A stretch of DNA of 64,000 nt from NCBI GenBank assembly GCA_037044905.1, contig JBAOKB010000058.1, positions 186,001 to 250,000 on the forward strand, given 5' to 3'. Under the pieces are notes generated by a model. That model made no database searches. It was not told where the DNA came from and worked only from the letters and a program-made list of their open reading frames with translations. This DNA comes from Hortaea werneckii. Its lineage: Eukaryota > Ascomycota > Dothideomycetes > Mycosphaerellales > Teratosphaeriaceae. Below, in pieces: positions 32,656-42,588 of this stretch. Made by a program: the position numbers and the translations under genes. How positions within the stretch are numbered: position 1 is the first letter of the stretch; each line of letters opens with the position of its first letter.

Positions 32656-34173
32656 TCAAACCTTCTCCCTCAACCTCGGATCGACAAAGACTTCCATCCA
32701 CCAGGGCTCCACCATCTCGCCCGTCTGCAGCGCGCGCTTCATACTCGTGCCGGATTTGCAGCAGAGGGAGATCCAGAGGCCGAGCTTGAATCTAGTCCAA
32801 AAACCGACATTAGTACGAGAAAACTTTTGCAAAAAAAAAGGGGAGGGGGGGGGGGGGAAAGAAGAAATAGGAAGAAGAAAACTTACAACCCAACATCCCC
32901 CCGAAACCGCCACAACTCCGTTCTCCGTCCCAAAAAGCCTCCACTTTCCTCTTCTGCTCCTCCTCCTCCTCCTCCTGATCCTTCCACATCCCCCGCCTCT
33001 TTCTCCCCTCCCCCTCCCATCCTCCCCCCTCCAACCCTCGTATCCAACGGCCTACCCCCCTCCCACCCCCCGACGGACCCAAACTCCCTTCTCAACACGG
33101 CCCTGCGCACGCCGCCGCGCGTGAGAGCTTGGTGTTCGGGTCGGCTCGCGACGTGCTGGATGCGGGATATTAAGTCGAAGAGGTGTGGGGGGATGGGGTG
33201 CGGGGGATAGAGTTTCGGTCGGGGGGAGAGGAGGTAGAAAGGGTGGGGAGGCGGGGAGGACGAGGGGGAGAATTTGGTGCTGTTGGGGCTGGGGTTTTGG
33301 GGGATGGGGATCCCGAGGGGGAGGGCGAGGAGGAGGTTGTTGGATTTGGATAGATGGGAGGGGTCTTCTTCTGATGAGGTCAGGAAGCCGGGGAAGGTGT
33401 TTGGGTCGGGTTGGAGAGTGGTGGTGGTGGGTGCGAGATGGGTGGAGGGCGTGTAAGTCCCGTCGAGGCTGTTGGGGAGTGGGTGGGTTAGTATAGGGGT
33501 TTTGGACGCTGGAGGAGTTAAAGCAGAATGGGGAGAAAGGGGAAGTGTGTGATGGGAAGGAGAAGACTTACTCACACCTCCCCAACCCTTGCCTCTCCCC
33601 TTTCCCTTCCGCCTCCCATCCCATCCTCTCCTCCTTCTCCTCAAAAATCCCCCAATCATCCGTCACAGCTACAAACCCCTCCCCCTTCTTCATCTCCGGT
33701 AGCAGTCGCCCATCACACCACGACCGGCCTAGCACACAATGGACCAGGAGATACGGATCGCGAACGTCCTCGACGGCGGGTTCACTAGCAGCGTCAATAT
33801 CGAGGAAGCGTGCGAAGAATTTGTTGAGGAAGTCTGAGGCGGTGATGTAGTAGAGTGAGCCCTGTAAGAGACGGTTGCCGTAGATGAGGGTGGTGGGGCG
33901 GGAGGTGCCGGGTTCGGGGGTTGGGGTTGAAGGGGTTTCGTAGATGGGACTGCTGCTGCTGGTGGTCGTGGTGGTGGAGGGGTGGTAAGGGGTCGTGGGT
34001 TCTGAGGGTGCTGGGGAAGGTGGTGCGTTGAGTGCGTGAGAAGAGGTGGGAGCCTGTGGTCTGGGCTGCTTGGTTGGCGAGGTGTAGGCGTAAGTGTAGG
34101 TCGGTAAGGGGGGCGAGTCCATAATAGGGTTTCGAGCGTGGCGAGGAGAGTGGATGTTGGTGGGGGGAGTCAT
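32656..34173 (-). CDS. Conserved fungal protein of unknown function, three exons
   Basis: Exons on the minus strand: 34173-33572, 33468-32887 and 32791-32656; 439 aa. Intron 1 (GTAAGT...ACAG, about 103 nt) has an ACTAAC branch site; intron 2 (GTAAGT...CTAG) has ACTAAT. The phases match at both joins. After a Pro/Thr-rich N-terminus comes a conserved-looking module (TLIYGNRLLQGSLYYITASD, LLVHCVLGRSWCDGRLLPEM), a low-complexity Ser/Pro/Gly middle, then a C-terminal block (GLWISLCCKSGTSMKRALQ, EMVEPWWMEVFVDPRLREKV). The low-complexity parts are G/C-rich purine tracts. No function recognised. Confidence 0.75.
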
Positions 34174-34549
34174 CTTGGAGCGCGATTCTACGGGGTTGTC
34201 CTTTTGGTCTTGGTCTTGGAAGTTTTCGAGTTTTGTGTTGAAGTGGGTTGAGTTGATTTTCAGAAAGAAAAGGAGAAAAAAAAAAAAAAAGTGTGGTTGT
34301 AGTGACGGCGGTGTTGCCTAGCAACCCGAGTCGCAAAAATACGAAAAGGGAAAGAGCGGATGGATGAAAGTGGAAGGTGCGTCTCGGGTGACTTGTGAAT
34401 ACTGTGAAGGGGTAGCAGTAGCAGAGACAATACTCAGTGAATGCTGAAGCGACGTTGGCATGGAGGAGTCCCTATTGAACACATCGCTATCCAGTGCTTT
34501 CGTTTGGTGCCATCTTGACCGAGTTGCCTATTACGACGATTTGCCACCC
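34174..34549. other. 5' flank of the three-exon gene
   Basis: Promoter side of the minus-strand gene, with an A-run near 34275-34290. Nothing else seen. Confidence 0.45.
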
Positions 34550-35026
34550 TCAGCCAGGCAAACTCCCAGGAGATGTTTCATAGACGTCGTTCACTTTTGA
34601 CATGATGCCGCCCTCTAGGATAGCATTGTGCCAACCATCACTTTGGCGGGATGATCTGTGGTATGCCTCCCGGTTCTGACAGCACTCGTTAGGCTTTGGT
34701 CGACATGTGGGACACGCACGAGAAGGCGCCGGCGGAATCCTTGGATACCGTAGATAGGACTTGGATACCGTAGATACTGTACCTTGGTCGGCGTGTCTAT
34801 CGGCGTTTGGCGGATTAATCATGACTCTCATCCGCGCAACAAGCTCGTTCCGAAGCATTTCAGCAAAGACGTCAATGACCATTGCGTTCTGCTCGCGCCA
34901 TGAACTCTCAGCGCCGCAGGGTGGCAAATACAGACGCACACTGTCATGCCCATTGTAGGGCCACCAGCCCTCCCCGGTTCGAACACCACGTGCTGAGGCA
35001 AGATATCGGTAAGCAGTCGGTCGCAT
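34550..35026 (-). CDS. Possible hypothetical ORF, weakly supported
   Basis: Open frame of 158 codons with some protein-like segments (WREQNAMVIDVFAEMLRNEL, RMRVMINPPNADRH, ACPTCRPKPNECCQ). No family, splice signal or neighbour supports it. It contains a 20-bp direct repeat (TTGGATACCGTAGATA units near 34740 and 34761). It may be a fragment of an old gene or chance. Confidence 0.25.
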   Translation of the reverse strand: MRPTAYRYLASARGVRTGEGWWPYNGHDSVRLYLPPCGAESSWREQNAMVIDVFAEMLRNELVARMRVMINPPNADRHADQGTVSTVSKSYLRYPRIPPAPSRACPTCRPKPNECCQNREAYHRSSRQSDGWHNAILEGGIMSKVNDVYETSPGSLPG

Positions 35027-35641
35027 GAATGTGAGACTATTGGAGAGCCCAGAGAGTCATGCTGTTGCTCGACTTCCATCCGCAGTGACGACGCAGAGCG
35101 CCGACAGAGTGAACGAGCATGCCTACTACTGTAACTTGACCTGTCTATCCGATGCAAGGTAGTGAGATATCGGCAGTAGTCAGGAGTGAATGAAGTGAAG
35201 ATGCCCGACAGGGAGACGCTCTGATGGTGGAGAGATCGGGAATGCGGAGAGTCAGTCGGGCATACCTAGGTAGACAGGTGGTCCATGCATTGAATGACGC
35301 TGCTTGGCATGACAACCTCGCGAACCTTCAACTGGGATGGGAACGCCGCCTGAGGTTGCTACTATAGGGCAGAAGTGGGAACACCATTCTACATAACCAC
35401 TGACGCCCCATTGAGCTCACTCGGCATTGGAAGGCGATTGTGTAGCAGCGCCTCACCACTACCCACCGGCCTTCATTGCCCGCTGATCCGACTTACCACT
35501 CCCCCACCCGCCTCCTGAAACCCACCCAACTGGACGCAGCTTGACAGGCGATACCTACCCACCCTCCTCTCATCCGACCAACACTCGCGTGCATGTCCGA
35601 CCGCCGAACCCGATAGCATCGTCTCCCACCCCCCGCCGACC
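35027..35641. other. SLA1 promoter region
   Basis: Upstream of SLA1. The last 150 bases are C-rich with short CCCACC-type runs, as in many fungal 5' leaders. No gene seen. Confidence 0.5.
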
Positions 35642-38600
35642 ATGGTCTTCGTCGACGTCGTCCGCGCCCTCTATGACTACCCGGCCAATTCGGCCGAGGA
35701 GCTCACCATCAGCGAGAACGACATCCTCTTCGTGCTGGAGAAGTCGACCGAGGACGACTGGTGGAAATGCAAGCGGAAGGCCGCCTCGGACGACGATGAC
35801 GAGCCCGAGGGCCTGGTGCCAAACAACTACGTGGAGAAGGTGCAACCCAGCAAGGCAGCCAAGGCATTGTACGATTACTCCAAGCAGACGGACGAAGAGC
35901 TGAGCTTTGAGGAAGGCACCCAGCTCGAGGTGTACGATGAGAGCGATCCGGATTGGACCCTGGTCGGGTCACGGGGTCAGTATGGATTCGCGCCGGCTAT
36001 CTACATCGAGACGGGTGGTGCAGCAGCAGCAGCAGCAGCATCAGAGCCGGACGACGATTCACCACTCGCGAGCCCTGCGCCACAACAAAGACAGCTCGCG
36101 CCTCCGCCTATGCCAAGCAGGCCCAGTGCACACGATGAGGAGCCGCTGCCGGGCGAGGCAGATTACCCCGACCCGGGCATGGCACCCACTCCTTCGCCGG
36201 AGCCTCCCTCGAACAACCCCGCCGCTGCGCTGGCGGGCATCATCCAGCAGAAGACGGGCGGGGGCGGAGGTGGATCCACGGCCGACAGAGGATACGCCTC
36301 CCCTCCCCTCCCCCAGCGACCCCAATACACCCCCGACGAAAGCGAGGAGGAGGAAGCCCCACCACCACCCCCACGACCACAGTCCCAAGCCATGTCCTCG
36401 CCACCACCCACCGCCCGCTCCCCACCGGCCATGGCACCCTCTCCCCAGCCCAACCGCTACACCCCCAACACCTCATACCCGGACCCGGACGAAATCCCCT
36501 CCTCGCCAAGCGGCTTCCGCATCTACAACATCCACGAAATGGTCTCGCACCTGGGCAAATCGCGCAAGATGCCCACCGTCCTCGGCCTCAACATCTCCAA
36601 AGGCGTGATCATGATCTCGCCGGAGAAATCCAAGGACGGGCCGAGCAAAGAGTGGAGCGCGGAGAAACTGACGCACTACTCGATCGAAGGGAAACACGTC
36701 TTTGTCGAGCTGGTGCGGCCGAGCAAGAGCGTGGACTTCCACGCCGGGTCCAAGGATACCGCGCAGGAGATTGTCGCGCACCTGGGCGAGCTGGCGGGCG
36801 CGGTCCGCGCTGAAGGGTTGCGGGAGATTTATACGGCTGCGTCGGGGTCTGGTTCCGGTGGCCTGAGGACGGGGAAGATGTTGTATGAGTTTATGGCGCA
36901 GGGCGAGGATGAGGTGAGTGTGGCGGTCGACGATGAGGTGGTTGTTTTGGATGATAGTAAGAGCGAGGAGTGGTGGATGGTGCGGCGGTTGCGGAACGGG
37001 AAGGAGGGAGTCGTGCCGAGTTCGTATGTTGAGGTGACGGGGACTTTGCCTCGGAGTGGTGGGGATGGTGTGAGTGGGTTGGCGAGCGCGAGGAGTACGG
37101 TGGAGCAGAACCGGATGGAGGAGGAGCGGTTGACGAGGGAGAGCGCTGGGGTCGGCAAGGCTTCAAGGAGTTCGACGATCCCTGAACGTGGTTCTTCGCT
37201 TGCTGGTGATGAGGCTCGGAGGAGTTCGCGCGCCGATCATGGGAAGTCCTCGCGGAGTTCCAAGGACGCGCCCAAGAGCAAGCCGAACATGGATCGGGTG
37301 CGGACGTGGACCGATCGCTCCGGCACGTTCAAGGTCGAAGCGGAGTTCATCGGGCTCCGGGAAGGCAAGATCCATCTGCACAAGCTGAACGGGGTCAAGA
37401 TCGCCGTGCCCGTGTCCAAGATGGCCGTGGAGGATTTGGAGTACGTCGAGGACGTCACGGGCAAGTCGCTGGACGAAGACAAGCCGCTGAGCGACATCAA
37501 GCGGCGGTCGACGCAGAAGAAGAACAAGGAGCGGGAGTCTTCGTCGGCGAGGGAGCGGAATGGCAGTTCGGCTGCCGCTGGGGCTTCTGTCCAGCCGCCC
37601 CAGCCCAAGAAGGAGGACGAATACGACTGGTTCGACTTCTTCCTGTCCTGTGGCGTCAACCCGCAGATCTGTGAGCGCTACGCTCACGCTTTCTCCAAGG
37701 ACGAAATGGGTCCGGAGATTCTGCCTGAGGTCAATGAGCAGCTGCTCCGTACGCTCGGATTGAAGGAAGGCGATATCCTCCGGGTAATGAAGACTTTGGA
37801 TAATAAGTATGGCCGGAAGAAGGGCGTCGAAGGGGGTGCGCTTCCGCAGATGGTCGGCGATCAGGGCACCGGAAGCGGTGCTGCCAGTCCTAGTGCTACC
37901 GGTGGTGAGGGCGGTCTCTTCTCCGGCCCTGGCGGTGCTTTGAGGAACAACACCCGCAAGGGTCGGCCGGCGCCTGCGGTACAGACGAACGATGTCGTTG
38001 ATGAGAACGCATTCAAGTCGAAGAGTCCGCCGCCTCCTGCGGATGGAAAAGCCACGCCTCTCACTGCTGCTCCGACCGGACGTGAGGCGAAGGGGACAGC
38101 GGATGGATTCGAGGACGACGCATGGGACGTCAAACCCGCAAGGAGCGCAACACCTGCAGCGGCGCCAGCAGCGGAGGCTACGAAACCTGCAACCGAGCAA
38201 CCTAAACCCCCTCCTGCCGCGCAGAACGACGACCTCAGTCTCCTAGCTATGCCCCTCCAACCCCAACCCACCGCCCCGCAACAACCCGCCGCCTCTCCTG
38301 CTCCTGTCCAGAGTCCCCCTCCTCAACAACAACAACAACAACAACAGCAACAACCTACCCAACAACAAGGCGCCGACCAAGCCCTCTTCGACAAGATCGC
38401 AGCCCTCAAACCCCAACCCACTGCCGCAGCCCCACCGCGTCAACGTCCCGCTCCTCCGCCCGCGCTGCAACAACAACAAACCGGACCCCTGGCCCCACCG
38501 CCACGCGCAGCAAGCGCCCCGGGCTTCCAGAACCCCCAGCAATCTGGCGGCTTTGCCCCGCCGCCCCTCCAGCCCCAGTTGACGGGGTATATGCCGCAGC

Positions 38601-39381
38601 CGCAGCAGGGGATGCCGACGGGTGCCTACGGTGGATACGCGGGGATGCCTCAACAGCAAGGGTATCCGCAGCAACCACAGCAGGGTTTCCCGCCCCAGCA
38701 GCAAGGGTATCCAGCTATGCAGCCCCAGCCTACGGGGATGGCGTTCCAGCCGCAATCGTCGTTCGGGCAGGCGGCGCAGGGTTATCATTATGGCGGTTTC
38801 ACGGGCGGTATGCCGGGCCAACAGGGAGGTATGGGGATGGGTGGAATGGGAATGGGGATGCAGCAACAACCCAATTACCAACAGCAGTTGGTCAACGGCG
38901 CGCAGACGGGGTCTCCCTTCGCCGACCCCTCGATGGGCGGGATCCCCGGCCGGTCATTCACGCCCGTGGGTGGTATGGGCCAACCTACTGGCATGCCTAT
39001 GGGTATGAACGGCGCCGCAACAGGTGGTGGTTTCCAACAACCCCCTCCCCCACCTCCTCAGCAACAGCCGCAGCTGCCGCCCCAGCAGACAGGCGGTGTT
39101 TTCGGGCCTGGACAGGCTTTACAGCAGCCGCTTCAGCCGCAGAAAACGGGTCCCGTTCCCCCTGTTAGGTTTGGGGTTACGGGCGGTCAGGCGCCACTTC
39201 AGGCGCAACCGACGGGGAGGGCGAATTTGGCTAAAGCTAGTAAGTCCTTTTTCTTTTTTTTTTTCCTTCCCTCTGTTTTTATTTTATTTTATTTTTTTCG
39301 GTCCTTTGGGGGTAGAAGAATGAGTTTATGTGCTGACTTGATGACTTTTTGCTAGCTCCGCAAAATCCTTTTGGTTTTTAA
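35642..39381 (+). CDS. SLA1: Actin cytoskeleton-regulatory endocytic scaffold Sla1
   Basis: Exons 35642-39239 and 39356-39381; 1207 aa. The 116-nt intron (GTAAGT...GCTAG, GCTGAC branch) adds the short ending TPQNPFGF, the conserved NPF-type Sla1 terminus. Domains in order: SH3 at about 3-67, SH3 at about 72-128, Pro-rich linker, a PH-like block at about 295-395 (RIYNIHEMVSHLGKSRK), SH3 at about 411-464, SHD1 at about 553-606 (binds NPFxD cargo), SHD2/SAM-like at about 660-727 (YDWFDFFLSCGVNPQICE), a polyQ tract near 38330, and a C-terminal repeat region. The repeats include at least six L/M-x-x-Q-x-T-G motifs (LQPQLTG, MQPQPTG, LPPQQTG, LQPQKTG, LQAQPTG, LQQQQTG), known Prk1/Ark1-type phosphorylation sites. 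It links endocytic coat, cargo and Arp2/3 activation. Confidence 0.95.
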
Positions 39382-39955
39382 GAAGATTGGGCTTTTATGG
39401 ATATCTCCCCCTTTTTTATTTTTCCACCTCCTCTTCCCCCTTCCCCTCCCCTCCTCCCCTTCCTCCTTGAGCTAGAGGATTGGGATTGATGGACGAGATA
39501 TGAGGAGGGAGAGTAGAAAGGGGGAGGAGAGGAGAGATGGATAGGAAGTGGGTGCAGGAGAAGAGGAAGAGGAGGTTGGAAGGGGTGGTCCTGGAGCATG
39601 TGACGGATGAAGGAGAGATGGGAGGGAGAGTGATTTGATGCGCAGCAGGTGGAGTTGATCGGGGTGAAGATGTGGAGCGTTTCCTTTTAGGGATCACTCT
39701 TCCTGGAAGACCCGCTCCCCCTACCCTCTTCTTTTTCTTCCTATTTTTTTTTTTGTCTCGTTTTGCCCTTTCTCGCTCCGATTTGGCTTTGCATGAATCT
39801 TGAGCTCCTGGCGGGTTATGGAGAAGTCGGGGCTTTTCCTTGTAGAAAGAGATGTAGGGAGGAAGGATGAGGAATTGAAAAGGGAAATATGTACATAGTG
39901 AAGGATTGTTGATGGTTGTTTTTTTTGTGAAACGGGGTTTTAAGTTTTTTTCTCT
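39382..39955. other. 3' flank of SLA1
   Basis: Long pyrimidine/purine-rich stretches (for example 39411-39470) without a gene. Likely 3' UTR and terminator region. Confidence 0.45.
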
Positions 39956-40407
39956 TACAGTTCCAGACTCGAGATAGGAATCTTCTGACTAGCAATATCG
40001 CCCTATACTTACAATCTCCGTTGGATTTTTGGCTCTCTATGCTACTGTATTGTACTTTAGGTTAAGAATACTCGATCTATCGTAGTAAGACACAATCTCC
40101 CGTTGAAATTTTTGCTCTCTACGCTACTATATTGTACCTTGGGTTCACAATACTCGATCTTTAGCAATAAGACACAATGCTCTATACTTACAATCTCCGT
40201 GGGATTTTTTGCTTTTTACGCTACTATATTGTACCTTAGGTTAACAATACTCTATCTATCGTAGGAAGATACAATGCTCTATACTTATAATCCTATTAGA
40301 GTTTTTGCTCTCTACGCTACTATATTGTACCTTAGGTTAAGAATACTCGATCTTTAGCAATAAGACACAATGGACTTTCGCGATTCTTATAGTAAGTTTA
40401 GATTGTA
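39956..40407 (+). repeat. MITE-like repeat copy A, internally amplified (97-bp unit x about 4)
   Basis: Ends are TACAGTT (39956) and GATTGTA (to 40407), an imperfect inverted repeat, with CTCT next to both ends as a possible target duplication. The inside shares TAGGAATCTTCTGACTAGCA and TTTTTGCTCTCTACGCTACT with copies B-E. Between 40013 and 40370 the unit AATCTCCG...CTATACTTA is repeated almost four times, mostly 97 bp apart. The other copies carry one such unit, so this copy has grown. Confidence 0.75.
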
Positions 40408-40675
40408 CTCTTAGTACCTGGATTTGTCTTGTTTATAACGTCTTCGAAAACATGTGTTAAGAGTCGAATATGTAGGAGATTAGACCTTGCTGTAGTGAAT
40501 TTACTTATTCCATCGCTAGGTGGTAGTATGCACCACCCACCGAGACGAGGCATGCCAAGCGATTGCCCCACCTTCTGCTGGCTGCCCCTCCATCCAACGC
40601 ATCAATCAATCATCCCGCGGCCGTCACAACACAGTCACTACTGTACTTCGACCACCAAGGTTGCTTTCGTTCAAA

Positions 40676-41417
40676 ATGGCTACCACCGCTCCGCCCCCTT
40701 CTGATCTCCGCCCCGCCAAGTCCGTCGTCTACTGCGGCGTCTGCAGTCTTCCGCCAGAAGTAGGTATGATCCTCCTCACCTACCTGCTATTCACGCAATC
40801 TGCCTTCCACCGACATCACGATGAAGCCCCGCCACTCCAGTTGCACACCTTCGATGAGTACCCTCCACTAACCCACACCCAACCAACAGTACTGTGAATA
40901 CGGCGGCACCACGAAAAAGTGTTCCGACTGGCTAGCCCAACACCACCCCTCCCTACACGCAACCCTCTACTCCGCCGACTCGACCGCCGAAGGCCTGTCC
41001 ACCCTGTCCGTCGAAGCGCAAAAGCGAGCCGAAAAGGACGCCCAGAAGAAAGCCGCCAAAGCCTCAGCCACGGAAGCCAAAGAGGCCGAGAAACGCGCCA
41101 CCTCCCGCATCTACATCAAGCGCGTGGAGCGCAACAAGCGCAAATACGTCACCGAAGTCTCCGGGCTCGAGCACTTCGGGCTCGACCTGAAGAAGATCGC
41201 CAAGGAGTTGGGCAAGAAGTTCGCGACGGGGAGTAGTGTGACGAAGAATGCGGGCGGGACGGGAGATGAGATTACCGTGCAGGGCGATGTGAGTGAGGAT
41301 ATTGAGGAGTGGTTGTTGGAGCATTATGAGGAGAAGATTCCCGAGGATAATATTGAGTTGATTGAGGATAAGAAGAAGGGGAAGGGGAGTGCGGCTGGGG
41401 CGGGGGCTGGGGCGTAA
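40676..41417 (+). CDS. TMA22: Translation machinery-associated protein 22 (density-regulated protein homologue)
   Basis: Exons 40676-40759 and 40890-41417; 203 aa. The intron (GTAGGT...ACAG, CACTAAC branch) joins SLPPE to YCEYGGTTKKC, the conserved DENR Cys motif (VYCGVC...YCEYG...KCSDWL). After a basic Ala/Lys-rich helix, the C-terminal SUI1/eIF1-like domain runs from about residue 100 (RIYIKRVERNKRKYVTEVSG, FGLDLKKIAKELGKKFATG, ITVQGDV). With Tma20/MCT1 it acts in ribosome recycling and reinitiation. The end is a Gly/Ala tail. Confidence 0.95.
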
Positions 41418-41799
41418 GATGGGGGATGAGGAGAGGGTAGAAGTTGGTTAAGGACATCTGACCCCTTTTTCTTCGACTGTTGTTGGGAGAAGCAGGGCTA
41501 GAAGGCAAGGCAGTGGTAGACTGCTCGTCTTATGAAGGAAAAGTTGAAGGCGATCCGTGTCGTCCTCACCCAGTTGGACCCCGAGATCGAGCAGGAAAGG
41601 CCTGCCCATGAGGAGCCTATCCCACCTCCTCCCCTCGGTAGGCCACAAAAAGGTATTAGATGAAGTCGTAAGATATACGATTTCAAGCTCCAATCCCCAA
41701 GTATGAAATCGAACGATTCTTTCTCTCTCATTTTCTGTCTTCTCTTTTAATTTCTTGTCCTTTTTTTTTTTCTCCAAAAAAAGTAGAAAAAAATAAAAT
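41418..41799. other. 3' flank of TMA22
   Basis: T-rich and A-rich runs at about 41759-41810. No gene seen. Confidence 0.45.
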
Positions 41800-41881
41800 T
41801 AAATCCCTCTCTTTCATTTTCCCTTTTTCTGGCTACAGTCTAAATCCCTCTCTTCCATTTTCCCTTTTTCTGGCTACAGTC
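41800..41881 (+). repeat. 41-bp direct tandem duplication, two copies
   Basis: Units at 41800-41840 and 41841-41881, each TAAATCCCTCTCT... to ...GGCTACAGTC, differing at one or two bases. The second unit runs into the terminus of repeat copy B, so the duplication includes the element's end sequence. Confidence 0.85.
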
Positions 41882-42049
41882 TAAACTTGCTATAGGAATA
41901 AGATCGAAACCCTATCTCATTGCTATAGAGGAAGTGTTCATGTCCGAAAGTATAATAAAGTAGGACAGAGAGCGAAAATCCAATAGGGATTTCGTAAATA
42001 CAGAGCGGCATGACTAGTCGAAGGATTCCTACATCGACTTCGAACTGCA
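41875..42049 (-). repeat. MITE-like repeat copy B (inverted)
   Basis: About 175 bp with ends TACAGTC and GAACTGCA on the + strand. Read on the minus strand it contains CGATGTAGGAAT, CGACTAGTCATGCCGCTCTG and the TTTTCGCTCTCT core shared with copies A, C, D and E. With copy A it flanks TMA22 in inverted orientation. Confidence 0.7.
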
Positions 42050-42588
42050 CATAAAGGAAGAGAGAAGAGGGAGGAAAGAATAAAAGAAAGTTCTTGTGTT
42101 TGTTGACTCTTAAGCTCGATATCGTACTCTACGAAAACCCCACCCATCATTCCCCCGGCGATCACTGTGTTGATCCCTCAGCCTAACCACCCTTTTCATG
42201 ACCCGTCATATGCTAAACAGAAAGAAACGGCGAAGAGCAACAGTCTGTGTGCCGTTTGATCTTCCCCCCCTTCAGGACAAGGAAAGAAAAGAAAAAAAAA
42301 AAAAGAATCGAAATCCAAGGTTCTAGGAGCGATGACCCAGATCCAAACGCCAACGCTTCGCTAATCCAGAAGGTGCCGAAGAGAAGAACGTCTTCAGCAA
42401 GAAAAACTCAAGCCACGGAAAGCGGCGAGGCGACGCTGAAGCAAAAAAAAAAAAAAAAAAAAAAACCAAAAGAAAAGAAAAGAGACCAGATCGTGCCTGC
42501 TAAAACCGCTGGGAAAAAAGAAAAAGAGAAAAAAACCCCATCATCCCATCCCGACAATCCCCCCCCAAACCAGCATCCCTGTCCCACC
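42050..42588. other. 3' flank of MPS1
   Basis: A-rich segments, including an A-run at 42443-42464. No gene seen. Confidence 0.45.

Noticed and set aside
34960..35000. tRNA-like T-arm sequence (GGTTCGAACACC)
   Set aside because: No matching acceptor, D or anticodon arms could be found around it. A similar GGTTCGATCC near 45523 was rejected for the same reason.
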